From Chloroflexota bacterium (GTDB lineage Bacteria; Chloroflexota; Dormibacteria; CF-121): a stretch of 6,108 nt of DNA. The stretch spans positions 1 through 6,108 of the forward strand of contig VBEQ01000062.1 of the NCBI GenBank assembly GCA_005881235.1, read 5' to 3'. Each line of letters starts with the position of its first letter. Positions within the stretch are counted from its first letter, which is position 1. This document shows positions 1 through 5,567 of this stretch, in pieces. Both the position numbers and the translations under genes were made by a program. The notes under the pieces are model-generated. The model ran no database searches. It was not told the origin of the DNA and saw only the letters and a list, made by a program, of their open reading frames with translations.

Positions 1-904
1 GGCTGATCGCCGAGTCGCAGGCGTAGCGCTGGACGGTCTCGGCCGGCACCGTGCCGCCACCCTCGAGCTCGCCCGCCGGTGCGCCCTTGATCCCGGCCAG
101 GGTGTCGAGGCTGGCGCGGACGATCAGCTGCGGCCGGGGGCCGGCGCCGTCGCGCCTGCTGCCTGAGCCCTGCCGGCAGAGTTCCATGAGCGCATCAACG
201 CTGCGCTGGCCGTAATTGCGCGCATCGTCCTTGACCGGCTTCATGAAGGGCTCTAGCGCTGTCCGCAGCGTGGCGCCGCCCTCGGCATCGAGCAAGCCAT
301 CGACCCTCACAAGCCCATCCTGTGGCTCGCCGATGTGAAAGTAGCGCCGTTCATAGGCGCGGTTGGCCTCCGCCAGGGCGCCCGCCGCATCCACGCGGTG
401 TTCGAAGTTCTTGGCGACCGTGGTGAACTGGCCGGGGTCCATCGTCTGGGCCGCCTGCAGCAGCGTGCCCTCTTCTTTGCGCACGACGGCGGCTCCGACG
501 TTCTCCGCGGTGCGGGCCAGAACCGCGACATGCTGGTAGCCGACGTCGCCGTTGGCGAACGCCGCACCCGTCTGGGGCAGCTTCTCGAGCTGGCGCGCGA
601 TTTCCACCCGCTCCATGGCCGCGCCGCCGGAGAGTTTGCACTTCCAGCGCAGCCAGGCCGTCAGTGAGAGGGCGCCGTCGGCCTTGTACTCGGCCGACCT
701 GTCGAAACGGCGAACACCCGTCACGAAGGCGGCCTCCAGCGGGTCGATTCCCGCCTCTCGGATCTGGATTAGCGCTTCGCCCAGCGTCTCGCCCTCCGCG
801 TCACGAACGTAATCCGACACGGCGCGCACCCCGGCGCGCAGCGACTGCATGGCGGCATCCAGGCGGCGGGTTCCCGGCTTTCGCTCGACCTCGGCCACGG
901 CCAT
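1..904 (-). CDS. DUF222 / 13E12-type protein, probable HNH endonuclease, 3' end cut by window edge
   Basis: My own translation of the minus strand gives 301 residues open to the left edge. Several blocks are typical of DUF222: LTAWLRWKCKLSGGAAMERV (about 81-100), ARQLEKLP (103-110), GDVGYQHVAVLARTAEN (119-135), DGLVRVDGLLDAEGGATLRTAL (196-217), RSVDALMELCRQ (234-245), and a PQLIVRASLDTLAG strand followed by RYACDSAI at the cut. In this family an HNH nuclease domain normally follows directly after the 'CD.AI' motif, so the catalytic part would lie outside the window; its presence is inferred. An in-frame TAG lies two codons upstream of the ATG at 904, which fixes that end. A CAGG (913-916) sits 8 nt before the ATG as a weak ribosome binding site; M19 (codon at 848-850) is an alternative start. 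The family is multicopy in actinobacteria and of uncertain role; homing-like or mobile behaviour is suspected for some members. No signal peptide or membrane segment is seen. Family call is firm, function is not. Confidence 0.88.
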   Translation of the reverse strand, partial: MAVAEVERKPGTRRLDAAMQSLRAGVRAVSDYVRDAEGETLGEALIQIREAGIDPLEAAFVTGVRRFDRSAEYKADGALSLTAWLRWKCKLSGGAAMERVEIARQLEKLPQTGAAFANGDVGYQHVAVLARTAENVGAAVVRKEEGTLLQAAQTMDPGQFTTVAKNFEHRVDAAGALAEANRAYERRYFHIGEPQDGLVRVDGLLDAEGGATLRTALEPFMKPVKDDARNYGQRSVDALMELCRQGSGSRRDGAGPRPQLIVRASLDTLAGIKGAPAGELEGGGTVPAETVQRYACDSAIS

Positions 905-928
905 GCTCTAAGCCTGAACCATGCTTGC

Positions 929-938
929 GACAGCTGTC
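929..938. repeat. 10-bp perfect palindrome GACAGCTGTC (copy 1)
   Basis: A perfect palindrome in the divergent gap. It sits between the TTGACA-like element (944-939, minus strand) and the DUF222 start at 904, where a repressor could block that gene. It shares ACAGCTGTC with the copy at 1006-1014. Its role as an operator is inference; the core CAGCTG is short and GC-rich enough to arise by chance. Confidence 0.4.
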
Positions 939-1005
939 TGTCAATGACCCAGGGATGTGCTCGCTTTACCATCAGTCCAGGAGACGAAACGCTTCCCCCC
1001 GACGC

Positions 1006-1014
1006 ACAGCTGTC
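1006..1014. repeat. Second copy of ACAGCTGTC
   Basis: It repeats nine bases of the palindrome at 929-938, 76 bases away, and lies 13-21 bases upstream of the TAGCGT -10-like element of the cysteine-rich gene. It is a full 8-bp palindrome (ACAGCTGT). A weaker match, GACAGCTG, occurs at 1168-1175 inside the cysteine-rich gene. Two copies, one near each divergent start, fit a shared operator; this is not demonstrated. Confidence 0.35.
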
Positions 1015-1038
1015 AAAAATGGGTGTTAGCGTCGCCCC

Positions 1039-1287
1039 ATGGCGGCATGCCCCGATTGTCAGCGAGAGATGCTGCTAGCCCCCAGCTGCGTGGCGATCTT
1101 TGCCGTGGTCACACGGGGCAGGACGCTCGACCGCATTCGACATGCTTCCACTGCGACCGACCGCTGTGACAGCTGCAACGTCATGCCGGGTGGGATTCAT
1201 CACTTCGGTTGCGACATGGAACCTTGCCCAGGTTGTGGCGGCCAGCTCATCACGTGTACGGGCAACGGGATCGAGTCGGCTAGTTAA
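1039..1287 (+). CDS. Small cysteine-rich (zinc-ribbon-like) protein
   Basis: The 82-residue product has nine cysteines: C4-x2-C7, C17, C43-x2-C46, C58, C63-x2-C66 and C73, plus a GGIHHFGCD stretch (51-59) and CPGCGGQLITC (63-73). I recall short uncharacterised bacterial proteins with the layout CPxC ... CxxC ... GGxHHxGCD ... CPxCGGQ; they commonly end in a further CxC, which is absent here (CTGNGIESAS instead). The pattern strongly suggests one or two bound zinc ions; no enzymatic residues are evident and the partner is unknown. It has no signal peptide or membrane segment, so it is probably cytoplasmic. An in-frame TAG at 1027-1029 rules out a longer upstream start, and no Shine-Dalgarno precedes the ATG. 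The stop codon lies in a TTAA that also contains the stop of the opposite-strand ORF. The cysteine pattern makes a chance ORF unlikely. Confidence 0.75.
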   Translation: MAACPDCQREMLLAPSCVAIFAVVTRGRTLDRIRHASTATDRCDSCNVMPGGIHHFGCDMEPCPGCGGQLITCTGNGIESAS

Positions 1288-1673
1288 GTCTGATTCGCCG
1301 CGTCCTTCAACCAGGGAAGGGCAACGCCCAGTGGTCCAACCAGAAGCGCAAATTCTTCAGACGCCAGGCGCCGCCGCGCGGCGATCGCGGTGGCCGCATC
1401 ACCGGCGGCCCACCAGGTGGGACTCTCTGATGGATCGCCGGCGCGCTCTGCGGCGCTCTCGAAAATCTCGCGGTAGGAATCAGCTCCCAGAGCCGCCTTG
1501 GCATCCCGCCGGGCAGCTTCGATGCTGGTCTGCGACGTGAGCCACGCCTGCTGCTGGCGTTTGCCGATCAGGGCTCTCGCTGGATCGCTGAGCCCGAGTA
1601 ATCCCTGGTAGAACCGATCTACCAGGGATCCGCTCGCTGCCGAGTCGCCTTCCTTGACGAAGGCCCGGCTCAT
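1284..1673 (-). CDS. Uncharacterised 129-residue protein following lon
   Basis: I do not recognise this product. It is acidic to neutral, rich in Ala and Arg, probably mostly helical (for example IEAARRDAKAALGA at about 51-64 and AATAIAARRRLASEEFALL near 93-111), with a TWW motif at about 86-88 and a hydrophobic C-terminal stretch around VGPLGVALPWL. No signal peptide, cysteine cluster or catalytic motif is seen. The ATG lies three bases after the lon stop (TAA GTC ATG), so translation is probably coupled to lon; only a distant AGG is present as a ribosome binding site. Codon use looks less GC-biased than in lon (TTA, GTA, AGA occur). A perfect 12-bp inverted repeat lies within codons 15-25. 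The TAA stop overlaps that of the convergent gene. It could be a lon-associated accessory gene or a fortuitous ORF; the tight junctions on both sides favour a real gene. Confidence 0.55.
   Translation of the reverse strand: MSRAFVKEGDSAASGSLVDRFYQGLLGLSDPARALIGKRQQQAWLTSQTSIEAARRDAKAALGADSYREIFESAAERAGDPSESPTWWAAGDAATAIAARRRLASEEFALLVGPLGVALPWLKDAANQT
1601..1629. repeat. Perfect 12-bp inverted repeat, hairpin candidate 48 bases past the lon stop
   Basis: The arms ATCCCTGGTAGA (1601-1612) and TCTACCAGGGAT (1618-1629) are exact reverse complements around a 5-base loop, ACCGA. As RNA on either strand this gives a 12-pair stem. On the lon strand it is followed by TTACTC rather than a T run, so it is not a classical intrinsic terminator. 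It lies inside the 129-residue ORF. It could be an I-shaped terminator, an RNA stability or processing element protecting the lon mRNA, or a DNA-binding site. The arms are seen directly; the role is inferred. Confidence 0.7.
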
Positions 1674-1676
1674 GAC

Positions 1677-4013
1677 TTACGCAACCTGGGTCAGTGGCGC
1701 GACCTTCGGTTCGAGGGCCCAGTCGAGGACCTCTCGTACATCCTTGGCCAGGTGGATGGTCATCGCGTCGCGCACGCTCTGCGGCAGGTCGTCCAGATCC
1801 GCCTCGTTACGGTACGGCAGGATGACCTCGGTGATCCCGGCCCGGTGCGCCGCCAGCAGCTTCTGCTTGACACCACCGATCGGCAGTACCTTGCCCTGCA
1901 GCGTGACTTCGCCTGTCATGGCGACCGTGCTTTTCACCGGCCGCCCGCTAAACAGGCTCACCAGCGCCGTCACCATCGTGACGCCGGCTGAAGGCCCGTC
2001 CTTGGGGATGGCTCCCGCCGGCACGTGGACGTGGATCGCCTTCTCTTCGAAGCCGGGCGCGATGCCCAGCTCCGCCGTGTGCGACCGGACGTAGGAGAGG
2101 CCGATCTGCGCCGATTCTTTCATCACGTCGCCGAGCTGGCCGGTCAGGGTCAGGCCCTTCTGGCCATCCATGGCCGCCGCTTCGACGAACAGCACTTCGC
2201 CGCCAACACCGGTCACGGCCAGCCCAGTGGCAACGCCGGGGACTTCCGTCCGCTCGGCGACTTCCGCGTGGAACTTCGCCCGCCCCAGGTAAGTCCGGAT
2301 GTCATCGCTGCCGACTTTCACCGGCGCGCTGACCTTGCCGGCTTCGATCTGCGTCGCGACTTTGCGTAGCAACCGACCAAGCTCGCGCTCGAGGTTGCGC
2401 ACGCCGGCTTCCCGCGTGTGGTCCGCGATGATGCGCCGCAGCGCCTCCTCGTCGACCGTGACTTCATCGGCGCCCAGGCCGTTGCGGTCGAGCTGCCGAC
2501 GCAGCAGATGGTCCCGCGCGATCGCCAGCTTCTCCTCTTCCGTGTAGCCGTCGAGCCGGATGATCTCCATCCGGTCGAGCAGCGGTCCGGGAATGGTATC
2601 CGCCACGTTGGCCGTCGGGATGAACAGGACTTCTGACAAATCGAGGTCGACTTCCAGATAGTGGTCGCGGAACGAGTGGTTCTGCGCTGGGTCGAGCACC
2701 TCCAGCAGTGCCGACGACGGATCACCGCGCCAGTCGTTGCCGACCTTGTCGATCTCATCGAGCATGATCACGGGATTACGCGTGCCCGCCTCTTTGAGAG
2801 CGCGCGCGATCCGGCCCGGGAGTGCCCCGACGTAGGTCCGCCGGTGTCCGCGGATCTCGGCTTCGTCGTGAATGCCGCCGAGTGAAATCCGCGTGAACTT
2901 GCGCCCGAGCGCTCGCGCCACCGACTCACCCAGCGAGGTCTTGCCGACGCCAGGAGGGCCGACCAGCGTGATGATCGCGCCGGACCCCCGGCCGCCGATC
3001 ACCTGCAGGCCGCGCGAATCGCGCCGCTTGCGGACCGCGAGGAACTCGATGATGCGGTCCTTGACGTCCTCGAGCCCGGTGTGGTCCTCATCGAGGACGC
3101 GCCGTGCCTCGACGACGTCGAACTGGTCGACGGTGCGCTTGTTCCAGGGTATGTCGAGCATCCAATCCAGATAGTTTCGGATCCACCCGGCCTCGGGATT
3201 CTGCTCGCTCGTCCGCTCGAAGCGGTCGAGCTCGCGCTCGACTTCTTTACGAACGGCTTCCGGCATGCCGGCGTCTTCGATCTTCTTGCGATACTCGGCG
3301 GCGACGTCGCCGTCGGACTCGCCAAGTTCTTTCCTGATCGCTTCCATCTGCTGGCGGAGGAGGAACTCGCGCTGGCGCTTCTCCATGCCCTCCTGCACCT
3401 CGTTGCGGATCTTGTCCTTCAAGGACGCGTCGGCGAGGATCTCGCGGGTCCACTCGATCAGCTTCTTGAGGCGCTGCTCGACGTCGAGCGTGTCGAGGAT
3501 CTCGACCTTGCGCTCCAGTGAGAGATCGGGCGAATACCCGGCCAGGTCGGCGAGCTGACTTGGCTTGTCGATACCGCGCACCATCTGAATGACTTCGCCG
3601 GCGCCACGCAGCTCGAGCAGGTTCTCGATCAGCGCCTTGTACTCGCGGGCCAGAACGTGCGACGTCTCGGTCAGCGGGTTGACGTCCTGGGCCGGTTGGG
3701 CCAGCACGCGCAGGGCGGTTCCGGTCCCGGCGGCAGCACTGCCGACGGAGGCCCGATACAGTCCCTGCAGGATGGCGACCTCGATGCCATTGGGCAGCTT
3801 TCGGGAATCCTCGAGCTTGGCGACCGTGCCGAAATTGGCAAAGCGCCCTTCGACGCGGGGCACGAGCAGGACGAGACCATCGCCCTGCCGAGCGGCGGCA
3901 ACGGCGGCCTGCGCCTCCTCTCGCTCCAGCGGGATCGTGACCACCATGTTCGGCAGGACGACCCCGTTGTTGAGGGGCAGTAGGGGTATGAAATCGGTTC
4001 TTACTTCAGCCAT
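1677..4013 (-). CDS. lon: ATP-dependent protease Lon (LonA type, MEROPS S16)
   Basis: The 778-residue product is full length for LonA. The order is: N-terminal substrate-binding domain (about 7-200, beginning FIPLLPLNNGVVLP), helical region (200-310), AAA+ ATPase module (310-575) and protease domain (about 590-770). Visible key residues are Walker A GPPGVGKT (352-359), Walker B VIMLDEID (415-422), sensor-1 N469 in IPTAN, sensor-2 arginine R539 in REAGVRNLER, and the catalytic Ser-Lys dyad S675 (PKDGPSAG) and K718 (GGVKQK), equivalent to S679 and K722 of E. coli. It is a cytoplasmic hexamer that degrades misfolded and regulatory proteins. AAGGAG lies 8 nt before the ATG at 4013. It follows adk after a 97-base gap with a hairpin, and the next ORF starts three bases after its stop. 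No CIRCE or HspR/HAIR heat-shock element is seen upstream. All essential residues are present, so it should be active. Confidence 0.98.
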   Translation of the reverse strand: MAEVRTDFIPLLPLNNGVVLPNMVVTIPLEREEAQAAVAAARQGDGLVLLVPRVEGRFANFGTVAKLEDSRKLPNGIEVAILQGLYRASVGSAAAGTGTALRVLAQPAQDVNPLTETSHVLAREYKALIENLLELRGAGEVIQMVRGIDKPSQLADLAGYSPDLSLERKVEILDTLDVEQRLKKLIEWTREILADASLKDKIRNEVQEGMEKRQREFLLRQQMEAIRKELGESDGDVAAEYRKKIEDAGMPEAVRKEVERELDRFERTSEQNPEAGWIRNYLDWMLDIPWNKRTVDQFDVVEARRVLDEDHTGLEDVKDRIIEFLAVRKRRDSRGLQVIGGRGSGAIITLVGPPGVGKTSLGESVARALGRKFTRISLGGIHDEAEIRGHRRTYVGALPGRIARALKEAGTRNPVIMLDEIDKVGNDWRGDPSSALLEVLDPAQNHSFRDHYLEVDLDLSEVLFIPTANVADTIPGPLLDRMEIIRLDGYTEEEKLAIARDHLLRRQLDRNGLGADEVTVDEEALRRIIADHTREAGVRNLERELGRLLRKVATQIEAGKVSAPVKVGSDDIRTYLGRAKFHAEVAERTEVPGVATGLAVTGVGGEVLFVEAAAMDGQKGLTLTGQLGDVMKESAQIGLSYVRSHTAELGIAPGFEEKAIHVHVPAGAIPKDGPSAGVTMVTALVSLFSGRPVKSTVAMTGEVTLQGKVLPIGGVKQKLLAAHRAGITEVILPYRNEADLDDLPQSVRDAMTIHLAKDVREVLDWALEPKVAPLTQVA

Positions 4014-4021
4014 TGGTACTT

Positions 4022-4027
4022 CTCCTT
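4022..4027 (-). promoter_or_regulatory. Strong Shine-Dalgarno of lon (AAGGAG)
   Basis: On the minus strand AAGGAG sits 8 nt upstream of the ATG at 4013 and fixes the lon start. It is the clearest ribosome binding site in the window and contrasts with the 5' genes, which lack one. This suggests that lon is translated independently of adk. Confidence 0.85.
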
Positions 4028-4045
4028 CGTGTTCTCGCCAGGAAC

Positions 4046-4066
4046 AACCGGTCGAGACCTTAGGTT
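4046..4066. repeat. Imperfect inverted repeat in the lon leader
   Basis: AACC/GGTT and GGTC/GACC form nested 4-bp arms around TC, with a three-base TAA bulge on one side (minus-strand reading). A -10-like TAAGGT (4062-4057, minus strand) lies inside it, without a matching -35. It could be a weak lon promoter with an operator, or a small leader hairpin. The evidence is thin. Confidence 0.25.
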
Positions 4067-4079
4067 TATGCCCAAATCA

Positions 4080-4102
4080 GGGCCGGCCAAACGGCACGGC
4101 CC
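4080..4102 (-). terminator. GC-rich hairpin after adk, possible weak terminator or attenuator
   Basis: Read on the minus strand, GGGCCG-T-GCC / GGC-CGGCCC forms a nine-pair stem with one bulged T and a GTTT loop, starting 10 bases after the adk stop. It is followed by TGATTTGG, which has only three consecutive T, so termination would be inefficient. It may partly separate adk from lon expression. The stem is clear; the function is inferred. Confidence 0.45.
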
Positions 4103-4112
4103 GCCCGGCTGG

Positions 4113-4715
4113 TCAGCTGGCGGTCGGCCGGGGATTGCGGGCCTGACCGGCCCCCACCAGCGGGCGGATGACGTCGTCGATCGCGGCGGCGACCAACTCC
4201 GTCGGCTCCGCCCCATTGATGAGCCTGAGCTTGCCCTCGTCGCGGTAGTAGCCGATCAGCGGCGCCGTCTGCTGGAGAAAGACATCGATCCGGTGATCGG
4301 CGATGTCGGCGCGGTCGTCCTGGCGATGTCGGTGGCCCAGCCGGTCCAGCAGCGACTGCCGGTCGGTCTCCAGATAGAGAACAGCGTCTAAGGGCCGCTG
4401 CAGCTCGGCGAGCATCGCGTCCAGGGCCCGCGCCTGGGGCAGGGTGCGGGGAAACCCGTCCAGGATGAAGCCGGCTTCGGTGTCGGGTTGCGAGAGGCGC
4501 TGCCGGATGATGTCGACGACCAGCTGGTCGGGCACCAGTTCGCCGCGATCGAGGTAGGAGCGGACGCGCTGGCCGAGCGGTGTCCCGGCCTCGACCTGCG
4601 CTCGCAGGATGTCGCCCGTGGCGATCGCCGGAATCCCGTATTTCTGCGTCAGCCTGGCTGCCTGGGTGCCCTTGCCCGAGCCGGGCGGTCCGAGCAGGAC
4701 GAGGTCAAGGGCCAT
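4113..4715 (-). CDS. adk: Adenylate kinase, short-lid form
   Basis: It catalyses ATP + AMP to 2 ADP in the cytoplasm. The 200 residues show the P-loop GPPGSGKGT (9-17), the AMP-site residues T33 and R38 in TGDILR, LDGFPRTLPQ (85-94, with R90 and Q94), and the phosphate-binding arginines R125, R129, R131 and R142 around RQDD and HRID. The segment between R129 and R131 is minimal: the roughly 25-30-residue lid, which binds zinc in some species, is missing, as in the short mycobacterial enzyme. The C-terminus carries a Pro/Arg-rich tail (NPRPTAS). I chose the ATG at 4715, giving MALDLVLLGPPG, because the P-loop then sits at the usual distance; an in-frame TTG at 4727 would add four residues and overlap the upstream gene. 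The ATG is 2 bases after the glycosyltransferase stop and has no clear ribosome binding site, so coupled translation is likely. A UMP/CMP kinase is less likely given the AMP-site residues. Confidence 0.95.
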   Translation of the reverse strand: MALDLVLLGPPGSGKGTQAARLTQKYGIPAIATGDILRAQVEAGTPLGQRVRSYLDRGELVPDQLVVDIIRQRLSQPDTEAGFILDGFPRTLPQARALDAMLAELQRPLDAVLYLETDRQSLLDRLGHRHRQDDRADIADHRIDVFLQQTAPLIGYYRDEGKLRLINGAEPTELVAAAIDDVIRPLVGAGQARNPRPTAS

Positions 4716-4717
4716 GG

Positions 4718-5452
4718 CTATTTGCAAGGAAAGCCGATGGGCTCGGCGTAGGCGGCGGTGGCGGCCTTCTGGCTGATATAGCCATCGTGCGCCATTTGGG
4801 CCAGAACGTTGAACTGTCGAGCTCGGGCGGAGCAGGGATTGCGGTAGAGGTCGTAGTACGACGGTGACTGGGGCAGGCCGGCCAGCATCGAGGCCCGGGC
4901 CAGGTCGAGCTGGCCTGGGACCCGGTGAAAGTAGATCTCGGCCGCCATGCCGATGCCATACGCACCGTGCCCGTAATAGACGGCGTTGAAGTAATTCTCC
5001 AGGATGGTGTGTTTGTCGAAGCGGGCCTCGACCTTCAAGGCGAGCAGGAGGTTCTCCGGCTTGCGCCAGCCGTCATCGTCGTTGTTCATGTAGACGACTT
5101 TCATGAGTTGCTGGCTCAGGGTGCTACCGCCCTCCAGAGCTCGATGCCGGTACAAATCCGTCATGACGGCGCGGATGAGACCCTGGGTATCGATGCCGCT
5201 GTGCTGATAAAACCGCTCGTCCTCGATCGCGATCAGCGCCTCGCTCAGTTGATCCGGAATGTCGTTGAGGTGGACTCGCGTTCCACCGTGCTGCTTGAGG
5301 ATGGCATCGACGCGTCTGGGCATGTCGTCAACCGAGGGGGTGACCAGGAGCCCGACGAAGGTGGCGATCCCAAACAGCGCCGGCGACCCCAGGGCCAGGG
5401 CGACGATCACGGCAACCACCCGCTGCCGTCGCGTCCTGGAGGGCCCCCGCAC
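4718..5452 (-). CDS. Monofunctional peptidoglycan glycosyltransferase, GT51 family (mtgA-like)
   Basis: It polymerises lipid II into glycan strands on the outer face of the membrane. The 244 residues comprise a short Arg-rich cytoplasmic tail (1-11), one membrane anchor (about 12-38), and a GT51 domain. The motifs are EDERFYQHSG (77-86, first catalytic Glu E77), GGSTLSQQLMK (108-118), RK..LLLALKVEARF (130-145) and ILENYFNAVYYGHGAYG (150-166, second key Glu E152), then AGLPQSPSYYD (191-201). The protein stops after GYISQKAATAAYAEP, where class A PBPs continue into a linker and transpeptidase domain, so it is a stand-alone glycosyltransferase. Crosslinking must come from another protein. The start is GTG at 5452; an in-frame TAG at 5467-5465 excludes longer versions. 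There is no Shine-Dalgarno, but TAGAAT lies 9 nt upstream, so the message may be nearly leaderless. It is the first gene of the minus-strand run, 2 bases from adk. Confidence 0.92.
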   Translation of the reverse strand: MRGPSRTRRQRVVAVIVALALGSPALFGIATFVGLLVTPSVDDMPRRVDAILKQHGGTRVHLNDIPDQLSEALIAIEDERFYQHSGIDTQGLIRAVMTDLYRHRALEGGSTLSQQLMKVVYMNNDDDGWRKPENLLLALKVEARFDKHTILENYFNAVYYGHGAYGIGMAAEIYFHRVPGQLDLARASMLAGLPQSPSYYDLYRNPCSARARQFNVLAQMAHDGYISQKAATAAYAEPIGFPCK

Positions 5453-5461
5453 TGCGGGACG

Positions 5462-5467
5462 ATTCTA
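5462..5467 (-). promoter_or_regulatory. Candidate -10 element TAGAAT of the glycosyltransferase-adk transcript
   Basis: TAGAAT (minus strand) ends 9 nt before the GTG at 5452, which would place the transcript start within about 3 nt of the start codon. No convincing -35 is seen; the 8-bp inverted repeat at 5470-5491 occupies that position. This is inference from sequence only. Confidence 0.45.
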
Positions 5468-5469
5468 GT

Positions 5470-5491
5470 GTCGCGGCCGGATCGCCGCGAC
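5470..5491. repeat. 8-bp inverted repeat in the divergent promoter region, operator candidate
   Basis: GTCGCGGC (5470-5477) and GCCGCGAC (5484-5491) are perfect reverse complements around CGGATC. The repeat begins two bases upstream of the TAGAAT -10-like element and covers the -35 position of the minus-strand promoter. A second, smaller repeat (CGTGG/CCACG, 5502-5514) follows. Placement fits a repressor or activator site controlling the glycosyltransferase operon, pdxS, or both. A hairpin formed by chance in GC-rich DNA is the alternative. Confidence 0.5.
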
Positions 5492-5544
5492 CTGTTCGTG
5501 ACGTGGCGTCCACGAGTTGGGCCTGAATTGCCCGCAGCCAGCAG

Positions 5545-5550
5545 TAAAAT
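5545..5550 (+). promoter_or_regulatory. Candidate -10 element TAAAAT of pdxS
   Basis: TAAAAT differs from TATAAT at one position and stands out in a GC-rich gap. A start of transcription about 7 nt downstream would fall at 5557, which is an in-frame GTG, or give a 21-nt leader containing GGAGGG for the ATG at 5578. No clear -35 at 16-18 bp is visible. Confidence 0.5.
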
Positions 5551-5561
5551 GATCCTGTGGC

Positions 5562-5567
5562 GGAGGG
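5562..5567 (+). promoter_or_regulatory. Shine-Dalgarno GGAGGG of pdxS
   Basis: GGAGGG lies 10 nt before the ATG at 5578 and supports that start over the in-frame GTG at 5557. The same bases would be coding if translation began at the GTG. Confidence 0.6.

Larger units (their letters stand above)
905..1038. promoter_or_regulatory. Divergent intergenic region between the DUF222 gene and the small cysteine-rich gene
   Basis: This 134-base gap must hold the start signals of both neighbours. On the minus strand a perfect TTGACA (-35 consensus) lies at 944-939, but no good -10 follows at 16-18 bp; CATGGT at 15 bp is the nearest. On the plus strand TAGCGT (1027-1032, a TAnnnT -10 type) ends 6 nt before the ATG at 1039, which would give a leaderless message. 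The palindromic motif ACAGCTGT occurs twice (see separate entries). No LexA-type GAAC-N4-GTTC box was found. Confidence 0.45.

Noticed and set aside
335..667. Plus-strand 110-residue ORF and several minus-strand ORFs (307-567, 351-641, 769-972) in the first 1 kb
   Set aside because: All overlap the DUF222 frame, which carries clear family motifs; these are GC-rich shadow frames with Arg/Ala/Pro-heavy composition.
905..1038. Possible SOS (LexA) box near GAACCATG
   Set aside because: The second half-site GTTC is missing at the required distance.
1640..1673. N-terminus MSRAFVKE resembles the start of some GreA/GreB-like proteins
   Set aside because: The likeness ends after eight residues; the rest has no GreA-type features, so no function was transferred.
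4014..4112. Heat-shock operator (CIRCE or HspR/HAIR) upstream of lon
   Set aside because: Neither TTAGCACTC-N9-GAGTGCTAA nor CTTGAGT-N7-ACTCAAG is present, even loosely.
3589..4146. 185-residue plus-strand ORF across the lon start
   Set aside because: Ser/Arg/Pro-rich shadow of the lon frame; it also spans the adk-lon gap without any start signal.
4716..4727. TTG at 4727 as the adk start
   Set aside because: It would add MQIA before an ATG that already places the P-loop at the normal distance, and would overlap the upstream gene without a ribosome binding site.
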